Positions 15,976-25,646 of a DNA stretch of 44,382 nt are shown in pieces. This DNA comes from Desulfovibrio sp. (GTDB lineage: Bacteria; Desulfobacterota; Desulfovibrionia; Desulfovibrionales; Desulfovibrionaceae). The position numbers were made by a program, and so were the translations under genes. The number at the start of each line of letters is the position of its first letter. Position 1 is the stretch's first letter. The stretch spans positions 1 to 44,382 of the forward strand of contig JAISRC010000001.1 in the NCBI GenBank assembly GCA_031273845.1. The letters are read 5' to 3'. The notes under the pieces were generated by a model. It did no database searches, was not told the DNA's origin, and saw only the letters and a list, made by a program, of their open reading frames with translations.

Positions 15976-15977
15976 AC

Positions 15978-16640
15978 ATGATCTGTATTAAACTTCGCCG
16001 TGAAAAGAGAATACTCCGTGTACCCGGACCGCAATACGCCATGGCAGACATACATGCACAGGAGGATTTAAAAAACTTTTTGAAATGACGGACAAACAAC
16101 ATGATAAGGTTGTCTTCTTTTTTGCCGAAGGCTGCGTTGGTCTTGAGCCTGTAATTGGAAGATACTGGTATAAAAATAGGGATATACCCAACTGTCACAG
16201 TACAACCAAGATATGAGAATTTTTATGTATACGGCGCCGTCTGTCCGACAACAGGAGAAGATGTCAGTCTTTTTCTACACTTGGGTGAACTCGGCCATGA
16301 TGAATATATACCTTGGGCATTTAGGCAGTGAACTTGAAAACCGCTCCTGTATCTTGGTTTTGGATCAGGCTGGACGGCATACTGCAGTAGACTTGGAGGT
16401 TACTGAAAACATTGAGCTTGTATATCTTCCGCCATATTCACCAAGATTCAACCCTGTGGAACGGTTATGGCAGTGACTCAAGCGCCATAGTTTACGCAAT
16501 CATTTTTTTCAGATCTCGACAGCGCAATGGACTCCGTTCATGAGTATTTACAAAAGGCAGGCCGGCAGTTTCTTTCGGGGGTGATGTTTTATAAAACCAA
16601 GCATTGCAAAGCTTCTTTAAGCTTTACGGGACTTGGCGGA
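15978..16640 (+). pseudogene. Decayed IS630-family transposase (C-terminal DDE part)
   Basis: Pieces of one transposase appear in successive frames: PGPQYAMADIHAQEDLKNF, then VVFFFAEGCVGLEPVIGRYW, then ENFYVYGAVCPTTGEDVSLF, then the DDE_3 block ILVLDQAGRHTA...IELVYLPPYSPRFNPVERLW. After this comes a stop where Trp is expected, and finally LDSAMDSVHEYLQKAGRQF. At least three frameshifts and two stops interrupt it, and the N-terminal helix-turn-helix is missing. The DxG...PPYSP...NPVE pattern is characteristic of IS630. The remnant ends at the 3' end of the tRNA gene. Confidence 0.85.
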
Positions 16641-16648
16641 TTGTCAAG

Positions 16649-16725
<77 letters not shown>

Positions 16726-16891
16726 TCATAGGAGATGAGAATCAACTCTTAAGCACACACTCTACCCTGCATCTGCGGACAGGTCAAGCCCCGTCGCGGC
16801 GTTTTTTTCCGTTTATTCGAATTTTCTCCGGACAATCCGATAAAAACCGGCTTGCATCACGCCCTGCATCGTTATATTCTCTTTCCGGATC

Positions 16892-17047
16892 AGAGCGTTT
16901 CAAAATTTACAATGCTCCTGCGACGTAAGTGCGAAGCGCCCCCGCCCGCCCTCACCGGCAAGGCGAAACCGCGTTTCGCCGTTACGGCTTTTTACGCTTG
17001 AGATAGTTGCTTACGGCGGAGAGGCGTCTCGAAATTATATTGCCTTA
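16892..17047 (+). repeat. Structured intergenic element A, copy 7 (diverged)
   Basis: Head AGAGCGTTTCAAAATTTACA with ATGCTC, diverged GC body, GGCGAAACCGCGTTTCGCC stem, an extra 30-base insertion, then GGCGTCTCGAAATTATATTG and CCTTA. It ends 20 bases before the ribosome binding site of the next gene. Confidence 0.75.
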
Positions 17048-17079
17048 CATAACGCCGCCGCCGAAACAGGAGACGCCCG

Positions 17080-18414
17080 GTGTACACCGGCATGATGCTG
17101 GCCCTTGCCCTCCTTCTGGTCTGCCTGAACGGTTTTTTCGTGGCAGCGGAATTTTCCTTCGTCAAAATCCGAAAAACCCGACTGGACATCCTGGTTGCAT
17201 CGGGCGACAAACGCGCCGGCCTCGCTCTTTTCGGCGTAACCCATTTGGATGCCTATCTTTCCATCTGCCAGCTCGGTATCACCCTGGCAAGCCTCGGACT
17301 GGGTTGGCTGGGCGAACCCGCCATAGTCGTTCTGCTGCACCCCCTGTTCACACTGCTGAACATCACCAATCCGGCACTGACAGAAACACTGGCCGTCGCC
17401 GCCGGCTTTATGATCATCACCTTCCTGCATGTCGTGTTCGGCGAACTGACGCCCAAATCCATTTCCATACAAAAAGCCGAACAAACCGTCCTGCTGGTCG
17501 CGCTCCCCATGCGCGTTTTTTACGTCCTCTGCCTGCCCCTGCTCGTGATCATGAACGGCATATCCAACAAAATCCTGCGCTGTCTGGGCGTAAATCCGGT
17601 CTCAGAAACGGACAACCCGCATTCGGCCGAGGAACTCCGCATGCTGATCACGAACTCCAGCAAAGTCGGGCAACTGGACAAAGAAGAAGGAAAAATGCTG
17701 GACAACATCTTCAGCTTCTACCAAAAAACCGCCAAAGACATCATGGTGCACCGCACGGACGCCGTGGCCATGCGCATAAACAACAGCAAGGAAACCGCGC
17801 TGGCGACGGCGGAAAAAAGCGGTTTCACGCGCTTCCCCGTCTACGATGACAACCGAGATGACATCATAGGCTTTATACATGTAAAAGACCTGATGCACCA
17901 TGAACAACTCCCCGACCTGCGCCCAATCCTGCGCCCGCCCGTCTACGCCCACGAAACCCTCCGCCTGGACAAACTCCTGCACAGAATGCAGAGCAGACGC
18001 CAGCAGTTCTGCGTGGTCGTCGATGAATACGGTTCATGGCAGGGTATCCTGTCGATGGAAGACATCGTTGAATCCATAGTCGGCGACATTCAGGACGAAT
18101 TCGACCATGAAGAACCGGACTTCATCTTCCAGGTCGACGGCACATGCAGCATATCGGGCGATGTATCGCTCGACGATGTCTGTAAACACCTGAATATAGA
18201 GCCTGAAGACAACGAAACAGATAAAAATAAAATTATCGCCGCATATTTTATGGAAATTCTCGAACGCATCCCGAAAATCGGAGACTCCATAGATTTCATG
18301 GGCAGACGCTTCACAGTCACAGCCATGGACAAGAACAGGCTGCGTCGCATCCTGGTGCAAACACCCGACACGGGCAACACCGCGCCGGCCGCAGACGCAA
18401 CGTCCCATGCCTGA
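17080..18414 (+). CDS. CorC/HlyC (CNNM) family membrane protein with CBS domains
   Basis: 444 residues. N-terminal CNNM/DUF21 membrane domain (about 1-190) with four hydrophobic segments, starting MYTGMMLALALLLVCLNG and containing GELTPKSISIQ; a CBS pair in the middle (about 205-330, with DIMVHRTDAVAM and YDDNRDDIIGFIHVKDL; VVVDEYGSWQGILSMEDIVE); C-terminal CorC_HlyC domain. Likely a divalent cation (Mg2+) transporter or regulator at the inner membrane, although bacterial members have varied names. Starts at GTG 17080 with AGGAGA 6 bases upstream. The stop overlaps the mutM start by 8 bases, so the two are translationally linked. Confidence 0.9.
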   Translation: MYTGMMLALALLLVCLNGFFVAAEFSFVKIRKTRLDILVASGDKRAGLALFGVTHLDAYLSICQLGITLASLGLGWLGEPAIVVLLHPLFTLLNITNPALTETLAVAAGFMIITFLHVVFGELTPKSISIQKAEQTVLLVALPMRVFYVLCLPLLVIMNGISNKILRCLGVNPVSETDNPHSAEELRMLITNSSKVGQLDKEEGKMLDNIFSFYQKTAKDIMVHRTDAVAMRINNSKETALATAEKSGFTRFPVYDDNRDDIIGFIHVKDLMHHEQLPDLRPILRPPVYAHETLRLDKLLHRMQSRRQQFCVVVDEYGSWQGILSMEDIVESIVGDIQDEFDHEEPDFIFQVDGTCSISGDVSLDDVCKHLNIEPEDNETDKNKIIAAYFMEILERIPKIGDSIDFMGRRFTVTAMDKNRLRRILVQTPDTGNTAPAADATSHA

Positions 18415-19255
18415 ACTGCCCGAAGTCGAAACAATAGTCCGCACCCTGGAACCCCAAATACTGGGCAGACGCATCACGTCCTGGGAAGCGCCGTACCCCG
18501 GCGTGCCGGAGTCCGGAGCGGAACTGCTGCCGCTCCTGCCGCGCATGCGGATAACGCGCGTATTCAGACGGGCCAAACTGCTGCTCATGTCCCTGTCGGC
18601 GGACGAAGCGCAAAACGGCGCGGGCGACCTGATCCTCGCCTTCCATTTCAAGATGACCGGAAGCTTTTTCGTACACCCCGAGGGCACGCAGCCCATGAAA
18701 CACACTCGCCTGATCCTGGATCTGGATGACGGAGGCCGGCTCTTTTTCGACGACATACGCAAGTTCGGCTACTGCCGCGTCATGCGGCCCGAAAACCTGC
18801 GCGACTGGCCTTTTTATGCCTCCCTCGGCCCCGAACCGCTGGAACTGTCCTCCGCTGAACTGGCCGGGCACTTGGCCGCCCGTTTCGAGAAACGCGGCGT
18901 GAGCATCAAAGCCGCTCTTCTGGATCAGAAAAATATCGCGGGAATCGGCAACATCTATGCCGACGAATCATTGTTCAAAGCGGGGCTGGCGCCGCACCGC
19001 CCTGCCGGCTCGGTGAATGAGGAAAAACTCCTTGCCCTGGCCAAGGCGCTTCAGGAAACCCTGCTGCGCTCCATACAGGAATGCGGCAGTTCCGTACGCG
19101 ACTACCGCGATGCCTTCGGCAAGGCCGGCGCTTTCCAGAATTCTTTCCGCGTATACGGGCGCAAAGGCGAAAAATGCCTGGTCTGCAAACGGCCTCTGCG
19201 CGCGGCCCGCATCGCCGGACGCGGCACAGTGTATTGCCCCCGTTGCCAGCAATAG
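18407..19255 (+). CDS. mutM: Formamidopyrimidine-DNA glycosylase (MutM/Fpg)
   Basis: Bifunctional base-excision enzyme that removes 8-oxoguanine and cuts the abasic site. 282 residues. The catalytic N-terminus PELPEVETIVRTL (Pro and Glu after Met removal), the conserved Lys in FRRAKLLL, FDDIRKFGYCRV, the helix-two-turn-helix with DQKNIAGIGNIYADE, and the C-terminal zinc finger (CLVCKR...YCPRC) are all present. It overlaps the CorC-type gene and is followed by element A copy 8. Its TAG stop is followed by an AATGTTGAAAGCATTT head-like sequence. Confidence 0.95.
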   Translation: MPELPEVETIVRTLEPQILGRRITSWEAPYPGVPESGAELLPLLPRMRITRVFRRAKLLLMSLSADEAQNGAGDLILAFHFKMTGSFFVHPEGTQPMKHTRLILDLDDGGRLFFDDIRKFGYCRVMRPENLRDWPFYASLGPEPLELSSAELAGHLAARFEKRGVSIKAALLDQKNIAGIGNIYADESLFKAGLAPHRPAGSVNEEKLLALAKALQETLLRSIQECGSSVRDYRDAFGKAGAFQNSFRVYGRKGEKCLVCKRPLRAARIAGRGTVYCPRCQQ

Positions 19256-19262
19256 AATGTTG

Positions 19263-19391
19263 AAAGCATTTCAAAGTTGAAAATACTCAGGCGGCGTAAG
19301 CGCGAAGTGCCGCCGCCCGCCCCGCGGACGCAGGCGAAACCGCGTTTCGCCGTTAAGCGCGGGAGGAGGTGTCTCAAAATCAAATTGCCTT
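19263..19391 (+). repeat. Structured intergenic element A, copy 8
   Basis: Head AAAGCATTTCAAAGTTGAAA with ATACTC, stem GGCGGCGTAAGCGCGAAGTG, the GGCGAAACCGCGTTTCGCC stem and tail GTCTCAAAATCAAATTGCCT. It lies between the convergent mutM and lipoprotein genes. Confidence 0.88.
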
Positions 19392-19428
19392 GGCGGATAA
19401 ACTTGCGCAATGCCCCGGCGCGCGCCGC

Positions 19429-19917
19429 TCACTGATTGGGCACAACCCTGGTCGTCATCCCGTCCGAGAGCACTTTGACCCTCTGCCCCGGAGCGAAAGC
19501 GGCATCCTTGCCCTGTGCTACGGCAATGGTCTGCCCGTCATCCAGAGTAAGGGTTATTTCCACACCCGTCTGCCCGCCCAGCGCCTGGGCCCCGCCGTAA
19601 CCGGCGGCCGCGCCCAGGGCGGCTCCGGCCACGGTGGAGAGGATGTTGCCGCGCCCGGCGCCCAGCAGGCTGCCCAGTACCCCGCCCGCAACGCCTCCGC
19701 CCAAAGTCCCGATGGCGGTCCCGGTTTGGTCGTCGTTTTCGATATGCACGTCGCGCACTGAAACGACGGTTCCATATTTTACGCTTTGCGTCGAGCGCGT
19801 TCTTGAGGCCTCGTAATCGGCCTGCCCGACGCGTTGCGCGCAACCGGAGAACAAAAGAACCGCAAGCAGCAACAAGGCCGTGCGCCGTATCATTTTTTCA
19901 TAGATATTTTCATACAT
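19429..19917 (-). CDS. Glycine-zipper outer-membrane lipoprotein (SlyB/17-kDa antigen type)
   Basis: About 162 residues. A type II signal peptide, RRTALLLLAVLLFSGCAQ, places lipid on Cys after LFSG. Then comes a short linker and a Gly/Ala-rich glycine-zipper hairpin (GTLGGGVAGGVLGSLLGAG, then GAALGAAAGYGGAQALGG), as in SlyB and rickettsial 17-kDa antigen proteins, followed by a small beta-rich tail (EITLTLDDGQTIAV). It probably supports envelope integrity. Starts at 19893 or 19941 are also possible; I chose 19917 as the middle option with a weak GAGAGA site. Confidence 0.82.
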   Translation of the reverse strand: MYENIYEKMIRRTALLLLAVLLFSGCAQRVGQADYEASRTRSTQSVKYGTVVSVRDVHIENDDQTGTAIGTLGGGVAGGVLGSLLGAGRGNILSTVAGAALGAAAGYGGAQALGGQTGVEITLTLDDGQTIAVAQGKDAAFAPGQRVKVLSDGMTTRVVPNQ

Positions 19918-20040
19918 GACAAGTCTCTCTTCGCGGTTCATGCTGCAATCGGCTCCATCCGCCGATTGATTCCGCCCCGGCGGATAGAAGCCGGACGGAT
20001 TACCCCGCCCCGCCGGCAGGGCGAAAGTATTTTCGCCGTT

Positions 20041-20170
20041 AGAGCATTTCAACACTGAAAATACTCAGGCGGCACAAGCGCAAAACGCCGCCATCCACCT
20101 CGCAGGCATAGGCGAAACCGAGTTTCGCCGTTAAACGCCGGCGGAGGCGTCTCAAAATCAAATTGCCTTA
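20041..20170 (+). repeat. Structured intergenic element A, copy 9
   Basis: Head AGAGCATTTCAACACTGAAA, stem GGCGGCACAAGCGCAAAACG, GGCGAAACCGAGTTTCGCC stem and tail AAAATCAAATTGCCTTA. A partial tail-like piece with GGGCGAAAGTATTTTCGCC precedes it at 20005-20040, as if two copies were joined. Confidence 0.88.
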
Positions 20171-20327
20171 TAACACCGGACAGTTTAGCGGCAGTATAGC
20201 GCAGGATCGCACGGAAGACAAACCCTTTCAAACCGGCTTTCAGCCCCGCCCTTGCCGGCTGGCGCGCCGCCTGATACAAGCCGGGCAGACATGCAAAACA
20301 AGGAAACGCCCGGACAGCGACACAACG

Positions 20328-21236
20328 ATGGCTCCCGTTCAACGCCTTGCGGCCGTTCACGACCTTGCCGGTTTCGGGCATACTTCCCTGATGGTCGTCA
20401 TTCCTGTTTTCTCCGCTCTCGGCATACAGGTCTGCCCCCTGCCCACAGCCGTGTTGTCTACCGGGACGTCCGGCTTCGACAATTTCCGTTTCACGGACCT
20501 GACCGGGCATATGTCCGGTTTTCTCCAGCACTGGAAAGAACTCGGGCTGAAATTCGACGCCGTGTACAGCGGCTTTCTGGGGTCCGCCGAACAGGCCGGG
20601 ATCGTGGCCGAATGCATTGACGACTGCTTGAAGCCGGGCGGTCTGGCCCTTGTTGATCCGGTCCTGGGGGACAATGGACGACTGGAGCCGACCATGGGCA
20701 TGGACATGGTGGAAACCATGCGCGTCCTGGTGCGCAAGGCCGACTGCATCACGCCCAACCTTACCGAGGCGGCCTTGTTGCTCAATGAACGCTACCCGGA
20801 AAACGCAAGACGCGACGGCATGGATGAAGGACAACTGCGCGACTGGCTCCGCCGGCTTACGGACAACGGGCCGGATATCGCCGTCATCACCGGCGTGCCC
20901 TGCGCCGGGGCGAAACGGAGCGCTACAGTGGCCTACCGGCGGCAACACAGGCATTTCTGGCGCGTGGACTGCGCCCGGCTACCGGCGGACTACCCCGGAA
21001 CGGGTGACTGCTTCACCAGCGTGCTGCTCGGGAGCATGATGCAGGGGGACAGCCTGCCTCAGGCAATGGACCGGGCCGTGCAGTTCATGAGCATGGCCAT
21101 ACGCGCCGCATTCGGCCACGGCGTGCCTCTGCGGGAAGGCATTCAACTGGAACGGGTGCTGAACGCCCTGAACGCTCCGGTGACGGCTTCAGGATACACC
21201 CTGTGGGAGGAAAACGATGGCGACCGCCGGTGCTGA
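20328..21236 (+). CDS. Pyridoxamine/pyridoxal kinase (PdxK/PdxY type)
   Basis: Ribokinase-fold kinase of the vitamin B6 salvage pathway. About 302 residues from ATG 20328. Visible motifs: VHDLAGFGHTSLMVVIP at the N-terminus, GFDNFRFTDLTGHM, VYSGFLGSAEQ, DPVLGDNG, ITPNLTEAALLL and the anion-hole/catalytic-base motif GTGDCFTSVLLGSM. No good ribosome binding site precedes the chosen ATG; similarity to the family begins there. The 3' end overlaps murI by 20 bases. Confidence 0.85.
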   Translation: MAPVQRLAAVHDLAGFGHTSLMVVIPVFSALGIQVCPLPTAVLSTGTSGFDNFRFTDLTGHMSGFLQHWKELGLKFDAVYSGFLGSAEQAGIVAECIDDCLKPGGLALVDPVLGDNGRLEPTMGMDMVETMRVLVRKADCITPNLTEAALLLNERYPENARRDGMDEGQLRDWLRRLTDNGPDIAVITGVPCAGAKRSATVAYRRQHRHFWRVDCARLPADYPGTGDCFTSVLLGSMMQGDSLPQAMDRAVQFMSMAIRAAFGHGVPLREGIQLERVLNALNAPVTASGYTLWEENDGDRRC

Positions 21237-22122
21237 AACATCCGAACTGCCCATAGGCGTCTTCGATTCCGGGGTAGGCGGACTGACCGTGCTTTCCGCA
21301 TTGCGCAAACGTCTGCCCCGCGAGCGCTACATATACCTGGGCGATACCGCCCGCCTCCCTTACGGCACGAAAAGCAGGGAGACCATAGTGCGCTATGCCC
21401 TGCAAGCTGCGGAAAAACTCGTGGAACGCCGCATCAAGCTCCTGGTCACAGCCTGCAACACCGCCACGGCGGCCGCCCTGCCCGACCTGCGGCAAGCCTT
21501 CGCCCCCCTGACCGTCATAGGCGTGGTGGAACCGGGAGCGCGCGCGGCCTGCCGAGTCATAGCCGGCAAAAAAGAAGGCGGCAACATCCTGATTCTGGGC
21601 ACGGAATCAACCGTTGACGGGCAGGCCTACACCGAGGCCATACACGCCCTGCGCCCCGATGCGGTGGTCAGGGGCGTCGCCTGCACCCTCTTCGTTTCCA
21701 TGGCGGAGGAAGGCTGGATGACCGGCCCCGTAATCGAAATCACGGCGGCGCGCTACCTGGCGCCGGTCATAGGGCCGGAGGCGGGGCAAGGCAGATTTCT
21801 TCCGGATTGCATAGTGCTCGGCTGCACACATTTCCCGCCGCTGGCCGGAGCCGTGGCCTCGGTCGCCGGACCGGAACCCGTGATCATTGATTCGGCGGAA
21901 ACCACAGCCGAAGCAGTGGAAGAAGAACTGACGCGCCTGAATCTGTTGCGGCCGGCAGGCGGACCCGAAGACACGCCCGCCTCCGACCGCTTCCTCACCA
22001 CGGACGCCCCGGAACGTTTCGCGCGCGTCGGCGGCATCTTTCTCAACGAATGTCTTGATCCGGCAAACGTGGAACTTGTAAGCCTCTCTTTCAATCCGCA
22101 AACGGGTCCGTCCGCCGCTTGA
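21217..22122 (+). CDS. murI: Glutamate racemase
   Basis: Makes D-glutamate for peptidoglycan. 301 residues. PIGVFDSGVGGLTVL at the N-terminus, GDTARLPYGTKS, catalytic Cys in VTACNTATAA and the second catalytic Cys in VLGCTHFPPL. Start ATG 21217 lies inside the end of the kinase gene (GGGAGGAAAAC upstream gives a good ribosome binding site), so the two are translationally coupled. The C-terminus is about 25 residues longer than the shortest family members. Confidence 0.95.
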   Translation: MATAGAETSELPIGVFDSGVGGLTVLSALRKRLPRERYIYLGDTARLPYGTKSRETIVRYALQAAEKLVERRIKLLVTACNTATAAALPDLRQAFAPLTVIGVVEPGARAACRVIAGKKEGGNILILGTESTVDGQAYTEAIHALRPDAVVRGVACTLFVSMAEEGWMTGPVIEITAARYLAPVIGPEAGQGRFLPDCIVLGCTHFPPLAGAVASVAGPEPVIIDSAETTAEAVEEELTRLNLLRPAGGPEDTPASDRFLTTDAPERFARVGGIFLNECLDPANVELVSLSFNPQTGPSAA

Positions 22123-22151
22123 CCCCCGTCCCGGCGGCCGGCGCGGATCAA

Positions 22152-22215
22152 CTTTGAAAAAGTGTATCCGCTCTGCCGGGGGTTGCCGTAAATCCCGGCC
22201 GCGAGCCTGCCGTCG
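22152..22215 (+). repeat. Degenerate element B-like sequence
   Basis: GTGTATCCGCTCTGCCGGGG, then TTGCCGTAAATCCCGGCCGC, parallels the window-start element B (TGTATATCTGCTCTGC...) with an imperfect CCGGG/CCCGG stem; the rest has decayed. Confidence 0.45.
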
Positions 22216-22224
22216 GCAACTGTC

Positions 22225-22347
22225 TAAGGCAATTTGATTTTGAGACGCTCCTTTCGGCGCTTAACTGCGAAACGCAGTTTCGCCTGCGGGGCGGGCGGCG
22301 GATACCCATCGCCGGAGCATTGTGCAATTTCATTTGCAAAATGCTCT
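22225..22347 (-). repeat. Structured intergenic element A, copy 10
   Basis: Minus-strand copy: head AGAGCATTTTGCAAATGAAA, GGCGATGGGTATCCGCC-type body, GGCGAAACTGCGTTTCGC stem and tail AAAATCAAATTGCCTTA. Here its orientation is opposite to both flanking genes (murI and msbA). Confidence 0.88.
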
Positions 22348-22375
22348 AAGGCGCAAAATGCTGTAGGGAATTTTT

Positions 22376-24223
22376 ATGAATGAAGGCGCACGCGCCCGGG
22401 ACGGCAGTCTTCCCGAAAAACATCGCGGCTTCAAGCTGTATAAGCGTTGCCTCCGCTATTTTCTCCCGTACAGGGTCCACATCTTTTTCGCCGCCGTCTT
22501 CACGACCGCGGCCGGTCTCTGCGACGCCTGCACCGCCTGGCTCGTCAAACCGGCCCTCGACGAACTCTTCGTCAACAAAAATACCGACCTCCTGCTGATC
22601 ATCCCCCTTGCCTTTGTCGGCGTGACCTTTCTGAAAGCCGTGATGAAGCTGTTGCAGAACTACCTCATGCACTATGCCGGCCTCAGGGTGCTGGAAGTGC
22701 TGCGCGATGAGCTGTGCAACAAGATCATCATGTTGCCCGTCGGCTTTTTTGAAAGTTCCCGCACCGGAGTGATCATGTCGCACATCATGAACGACGTCGC
22801 CTCGATCCGCGCCAGCATGCCCGCCGGCGTGATGATCGTCCGCCAGATCATCACCCTGATCAGCCTCGCCTGCGTGGTGTTCTACAGGGATTACGAACTG
22901 GCCCTCTGGTCCGTCGTCGTACTGCCGCTTGTGTTTTGGCCCTTCGTGCATTTCGGCCGGCGCATACGCAAGCTCACCCGTAAAAGCATGGAGCAGACCG
23001 GCGAACTGACATCGCAACTGCAGGAAGTGCTGAGCGGCATCAAGGTGGTCAAGGCCTTCGGCGCCGAAGAACGGGAAAAAATGCGTTTTGACCGCGAAAA
23101 CAGACGGCTCATGGATTTTACCCTGAAAGGCTCGCTTACCGGCGAACTGGCCTCGTGCTGCATGGAAATCATCGCGGCCGCCGGCATCTCCCTGGTGATT
23201 CTTGTCGGAGGCATGCAGGTCATAGACGGCAGACAGAGTCCCGGGACCTTCTTTTCTTTCATCACCGCCCTGATCCTGATGTACGAGCCGGTCAAGAAAT
23301 TCAGTTCCGCAAACCTCGCCGTCCAGATGGCTGTTGCCGGAGCGGAGCGCGTTTTCGGCCTCCTGGATAATCCCGCCCTGTGTGTGGAAAAAGGCGGCGG
23401 GACGGCGTTCACCCACCCTTTCAGGGAACTGCGCTTTGAAAACGTGGTGTTTTCTTATCCGGACGGTACCAGAGCCTTGAACGGCATATCCTTCTCGGTC
23501 AAGGCCGGGGAAAAAATCGCCCTGGTCGGTCCCTCCGGGGCGGGCAAAAGCACCGTTGCGAACCTCATTCCCCGTTTTTACGACCCGCAGGAAGGCAGAG
23601 TGACCCTGAACGGCGCGGACCTGAGGGATTACGACCTGTATTCCCTGCGTTCGGGCATTTCCTCGGTTTCCCAGGATGCCTTCCTGTTCAACGTCTCCGT
23701 CCGGGAAAACATTATCTACGGCATGGAAGAAACGGATGACGAAAATATCGGGGCCGCCGCAAAAGCCGCTTATGCCGGCGAATTTATCGCGGCCATGCCG
23801 CAGGGTTTCGACACGCTGATCGGGGAACGGGGAGTAAAAATATCAGGCGGCCAGAAACAGCGCCTGACCATTGCCCGCGCCCTGATCAAGAATGCCCCCC
23901 TCCTGATTCTCGACGAAGCCACCAGCGCTCTGGACTCGGAGTCCGAACGCCTGGTCCGGAACGCCCTGGACAACCTCATGGCTGACAGGACAAGCATCGC
24001 CATAGCCCACAGACTCTCGACCGTCATGGATGCGGATCGGATTCTGGTGCTGGAGAAAGGGTCGATCATCGCGCAGGGGACACACGAAGAACTTCTGCAC
24101 ACAAGCCCGCTCTATGCCAAACTCTATGAGATGCAGTTCAACACCGAAACGGACGGCGGAGATCCGGTGCGGGAAGCGGATATTGAAAAAACGCGGGATA
24201 CGTGCAATCATGCCCCCGTCTAA
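22376..24223 (+). CDS. msbA: MsbA-type lipid/oligosaccharide flippase ABC transporter
   Basis: Half-size ABC exporter, 615 residues, with an N-terminal six-helix domain (about 15-330) and a C-terminal ATPase. ATPase motifs: Walker A GPSGAGKST, Q-loop SQDAFLFNVSVREN, signature ISGGQKQR, Walker B LLILDEATSALD and H-loop IAHRLST. Likely flips lipid A-core or another lipid-linked glycan across the inner membrane. As the first gene of the glycan region it may handle a locus-specific substrate. AGGGA precedes ATG 22376. Confidence 0.9.
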   Translation: MNEGARARDGSLPEKHRGFKLYKRCLRYFLPYRVHIFFAAVFTTAAGLCDACTAWLVKPALDELFVNKNTDLLLIIPLAFVGVTFLKAVMKLLQNYLMHYAGLRVLEVLRDELCNKIIMLPVGFFESSRTGVIMSHIMNDVASIRASMPAGVMIVRQIITLISLACVVFYRDYELALWSVVVLPLVFWPFVHFGRRIRKLTRKSMEQTGELTSQLQEVLSGIKVVKAFGAEEREKMRFDRENRRLMDFTLKGSLTGELASCCMEIIAAAGISLVILVGGMQVIDGRQSPGTFFSFITALILMYEPVKKFSSANLAVQMAVAGAERVFGLLDNPALCVEKGGGTAFTHPFRELRFENVVFSYPDGTRALNGISFSVKAGEKIALVGPSGAGKSTVANLIPRFYDPQEGRVTLNGADLRDYDLYSLRSGISSVSQDAFLFNVSVRENIIYGMEETDDENIGAAAKAAYAGEFIAAMPQGFDTLIGERGVKISGGQKQRLTIARALIKNAPLLILDEATSALDSESERLVRNALDNLMADRTSIAIAHRLSTVMDADRILVLEKGSIIAQGTHEELLHTSPLYAKLYEMQFNTETDGGDPVREADIEKTRDTCNHAPV

Positions 24224-24245
24224 GGAAATTCGATAAGGAAGCATA

Positions 24246-25646
24246 ATGCCGTTGCGCCCGCCGCGCCTGCGTTCGACCCTCAACGCCCTTCTTTTCTCGG
24301 ACCTGTGCGCGGTGTTCGCCGGCCCGGTGCTCGCATGCGGCCTGCGTGAATTGAGCGGCGGCGATCTGCCCCCGGATCTTTATCTGAACATCGCCCCCGC
24401 CCTGTTGCTTTTCATTCCTCTGTACGCGGCGCTGGGCCTCTATCCCGGCATAATGCGCGCCCCGAGCGAAGAACTGAAGCGCCTGAGCCTGGGAACGAGC
24501 ATCGGATTCCTCTTCCTCGGCTTCCTGCTTTTCCTGGGCAGACAGGGCGAATTTTTCTCCCGTTCCGCCATGCTCATGGCCTGGCTTGCAACGCTTGTCT
24601 CCGTGCCGCTGTTCCGCTGCCTGACCCGCAGGCTGTGCGCGCTTAAACCCTGGTGGGGCTACCCGGTACTGCTCTTCACGCCGGCCGAGGAAGACGGGGA
24701 AAGCGCGCGCGCCTTTTTCCGCACCCGCAGCAGCGGGCTTTTCGTCGCCTCAAGCGTTCCCCTGACCGGCGACGGCCGGCTGCGGACAGCGGGCGGCAAA
24801 AGCGAAGACCGGCTTCTCGACGACCTGGAACGCGCCTATCCCGATGCCATAGTCTGCATTCTGCTCGACCCCTTGTCCGGCAACGCCGTCCACGACCTCG
24901 TGCTGAAACTCGGCAGCCGCTTCCGGCGCATCGTCGTCAAGCCGGAGACCTTCTGGCTCAAGCAGTCTTCGCTGCATGCGGCGGACTTTCCCTGCGGGCC
25001 GGTACTGTCCATGCGCCAGAACCTGCTGGACCCGGCAAGGATGCGCATGAAACGTCTGATGGACCTTCTGCTCTGTCTGCCGGCCGGAGCCGTCCTGCTT
25101 GCGTTCCTTCCGGCGGCCGCGCTGCTTATCCGTCTGGACAGCAGGGGATCCGTGTTTTTCACGCAAAACAGGGTGGGGCGGGACGGCAAAAACTTCAAGG
25201 TGTTCAAATTCCGCACCATGGTTGCCGACGCCCCGCAGGTCCTGCAGGAAACGCTCGCCGGGGACGAAAAACTGCGCCGTGAATGGGAAACGGACCAGAA
25301 ACTCGCCGACGACCCGCGCCTGACCAGAGCCGGCCGCATCCTGCGCCGCACCAGCTTGGATGAACTGCCGCAAATCCTCAACGTCATCAAAGGGGAGATG
25401 AGTCTGGTCGGCCCGCGGCCCATAGTCGCGAATGAGATCCCCCGCTACGGAGAGGCCTACGCGCTCTATAAACGCGTGAGTCCGGGCATTACCGGCCTCT
25501 GGCAGATTTCCGGGCGCAACGACCTCTCCTATGCCGAACGCGTGGAACTTGACCAGCGCTATGTCTACAACTGGTCGGTATGGCTGGATATTTACATAAT
25601 CGTCCGCACCGTTCCGGCCCTGGTCAGCGGGAAAGGCGCCTACTGA
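24246..25646 (+). CDS. Undecaprenyl-phosphate sugar-phosphate transferase (WbaP type)
   Basis: Initiating transferase that puts the first sugar-1-phosphate on undecaprenyl phosphate. 466 residues. N-terminal hydrophobic segments (about 10-130), a soluble middle, one membrane helix ([20 protein letters not shown]) and the bacterial sugar transferase domain: [53 protein letters not shown] and [22 protein letters not shown] precedes the start 5 bases away. The stop overlaps the next start by one base. Confidence 0.92.
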   Translation: MPLRPPRLRSTLNALLFSDLCAVFAGPVLACGLRELSGGDLPPDLYLNIAPALLLFIPLYAALGLYPGIMRAPSEELKRLSLGTSIGFLFLGFLLFLGRQGEFFSRSAMLMAWLATLVSVPLFRCLTRRLCALKPWWGYPVLLFTPAEEDGESARAFFRTRSSGLFVASSVPLTGDGRLRTAGGKSEDRLLDDLERAYPDAIVCILLDPLSGNAVHDLVLKLGSRFRRIVVKPETFWLKQSSLHAADFPCGPVLSMRQNLLDPARMRMKRLMDLLLCLPAGAVLLAFLPAAALLIRLDSRGSVFFTQNRVGRDGKNFKVFKFRTMVADAPQVLQETLAGDEKLRREWETDQKLADDPRLTRAGRILRRTSLDELPQILNVIKGEMSLVGPRPIVANEIPRYGEAYALYKRVSPGITGLWQISGRNDLSYAERVELDQRYVYNWSVWLDIYIIVRTVPALVSGKGAY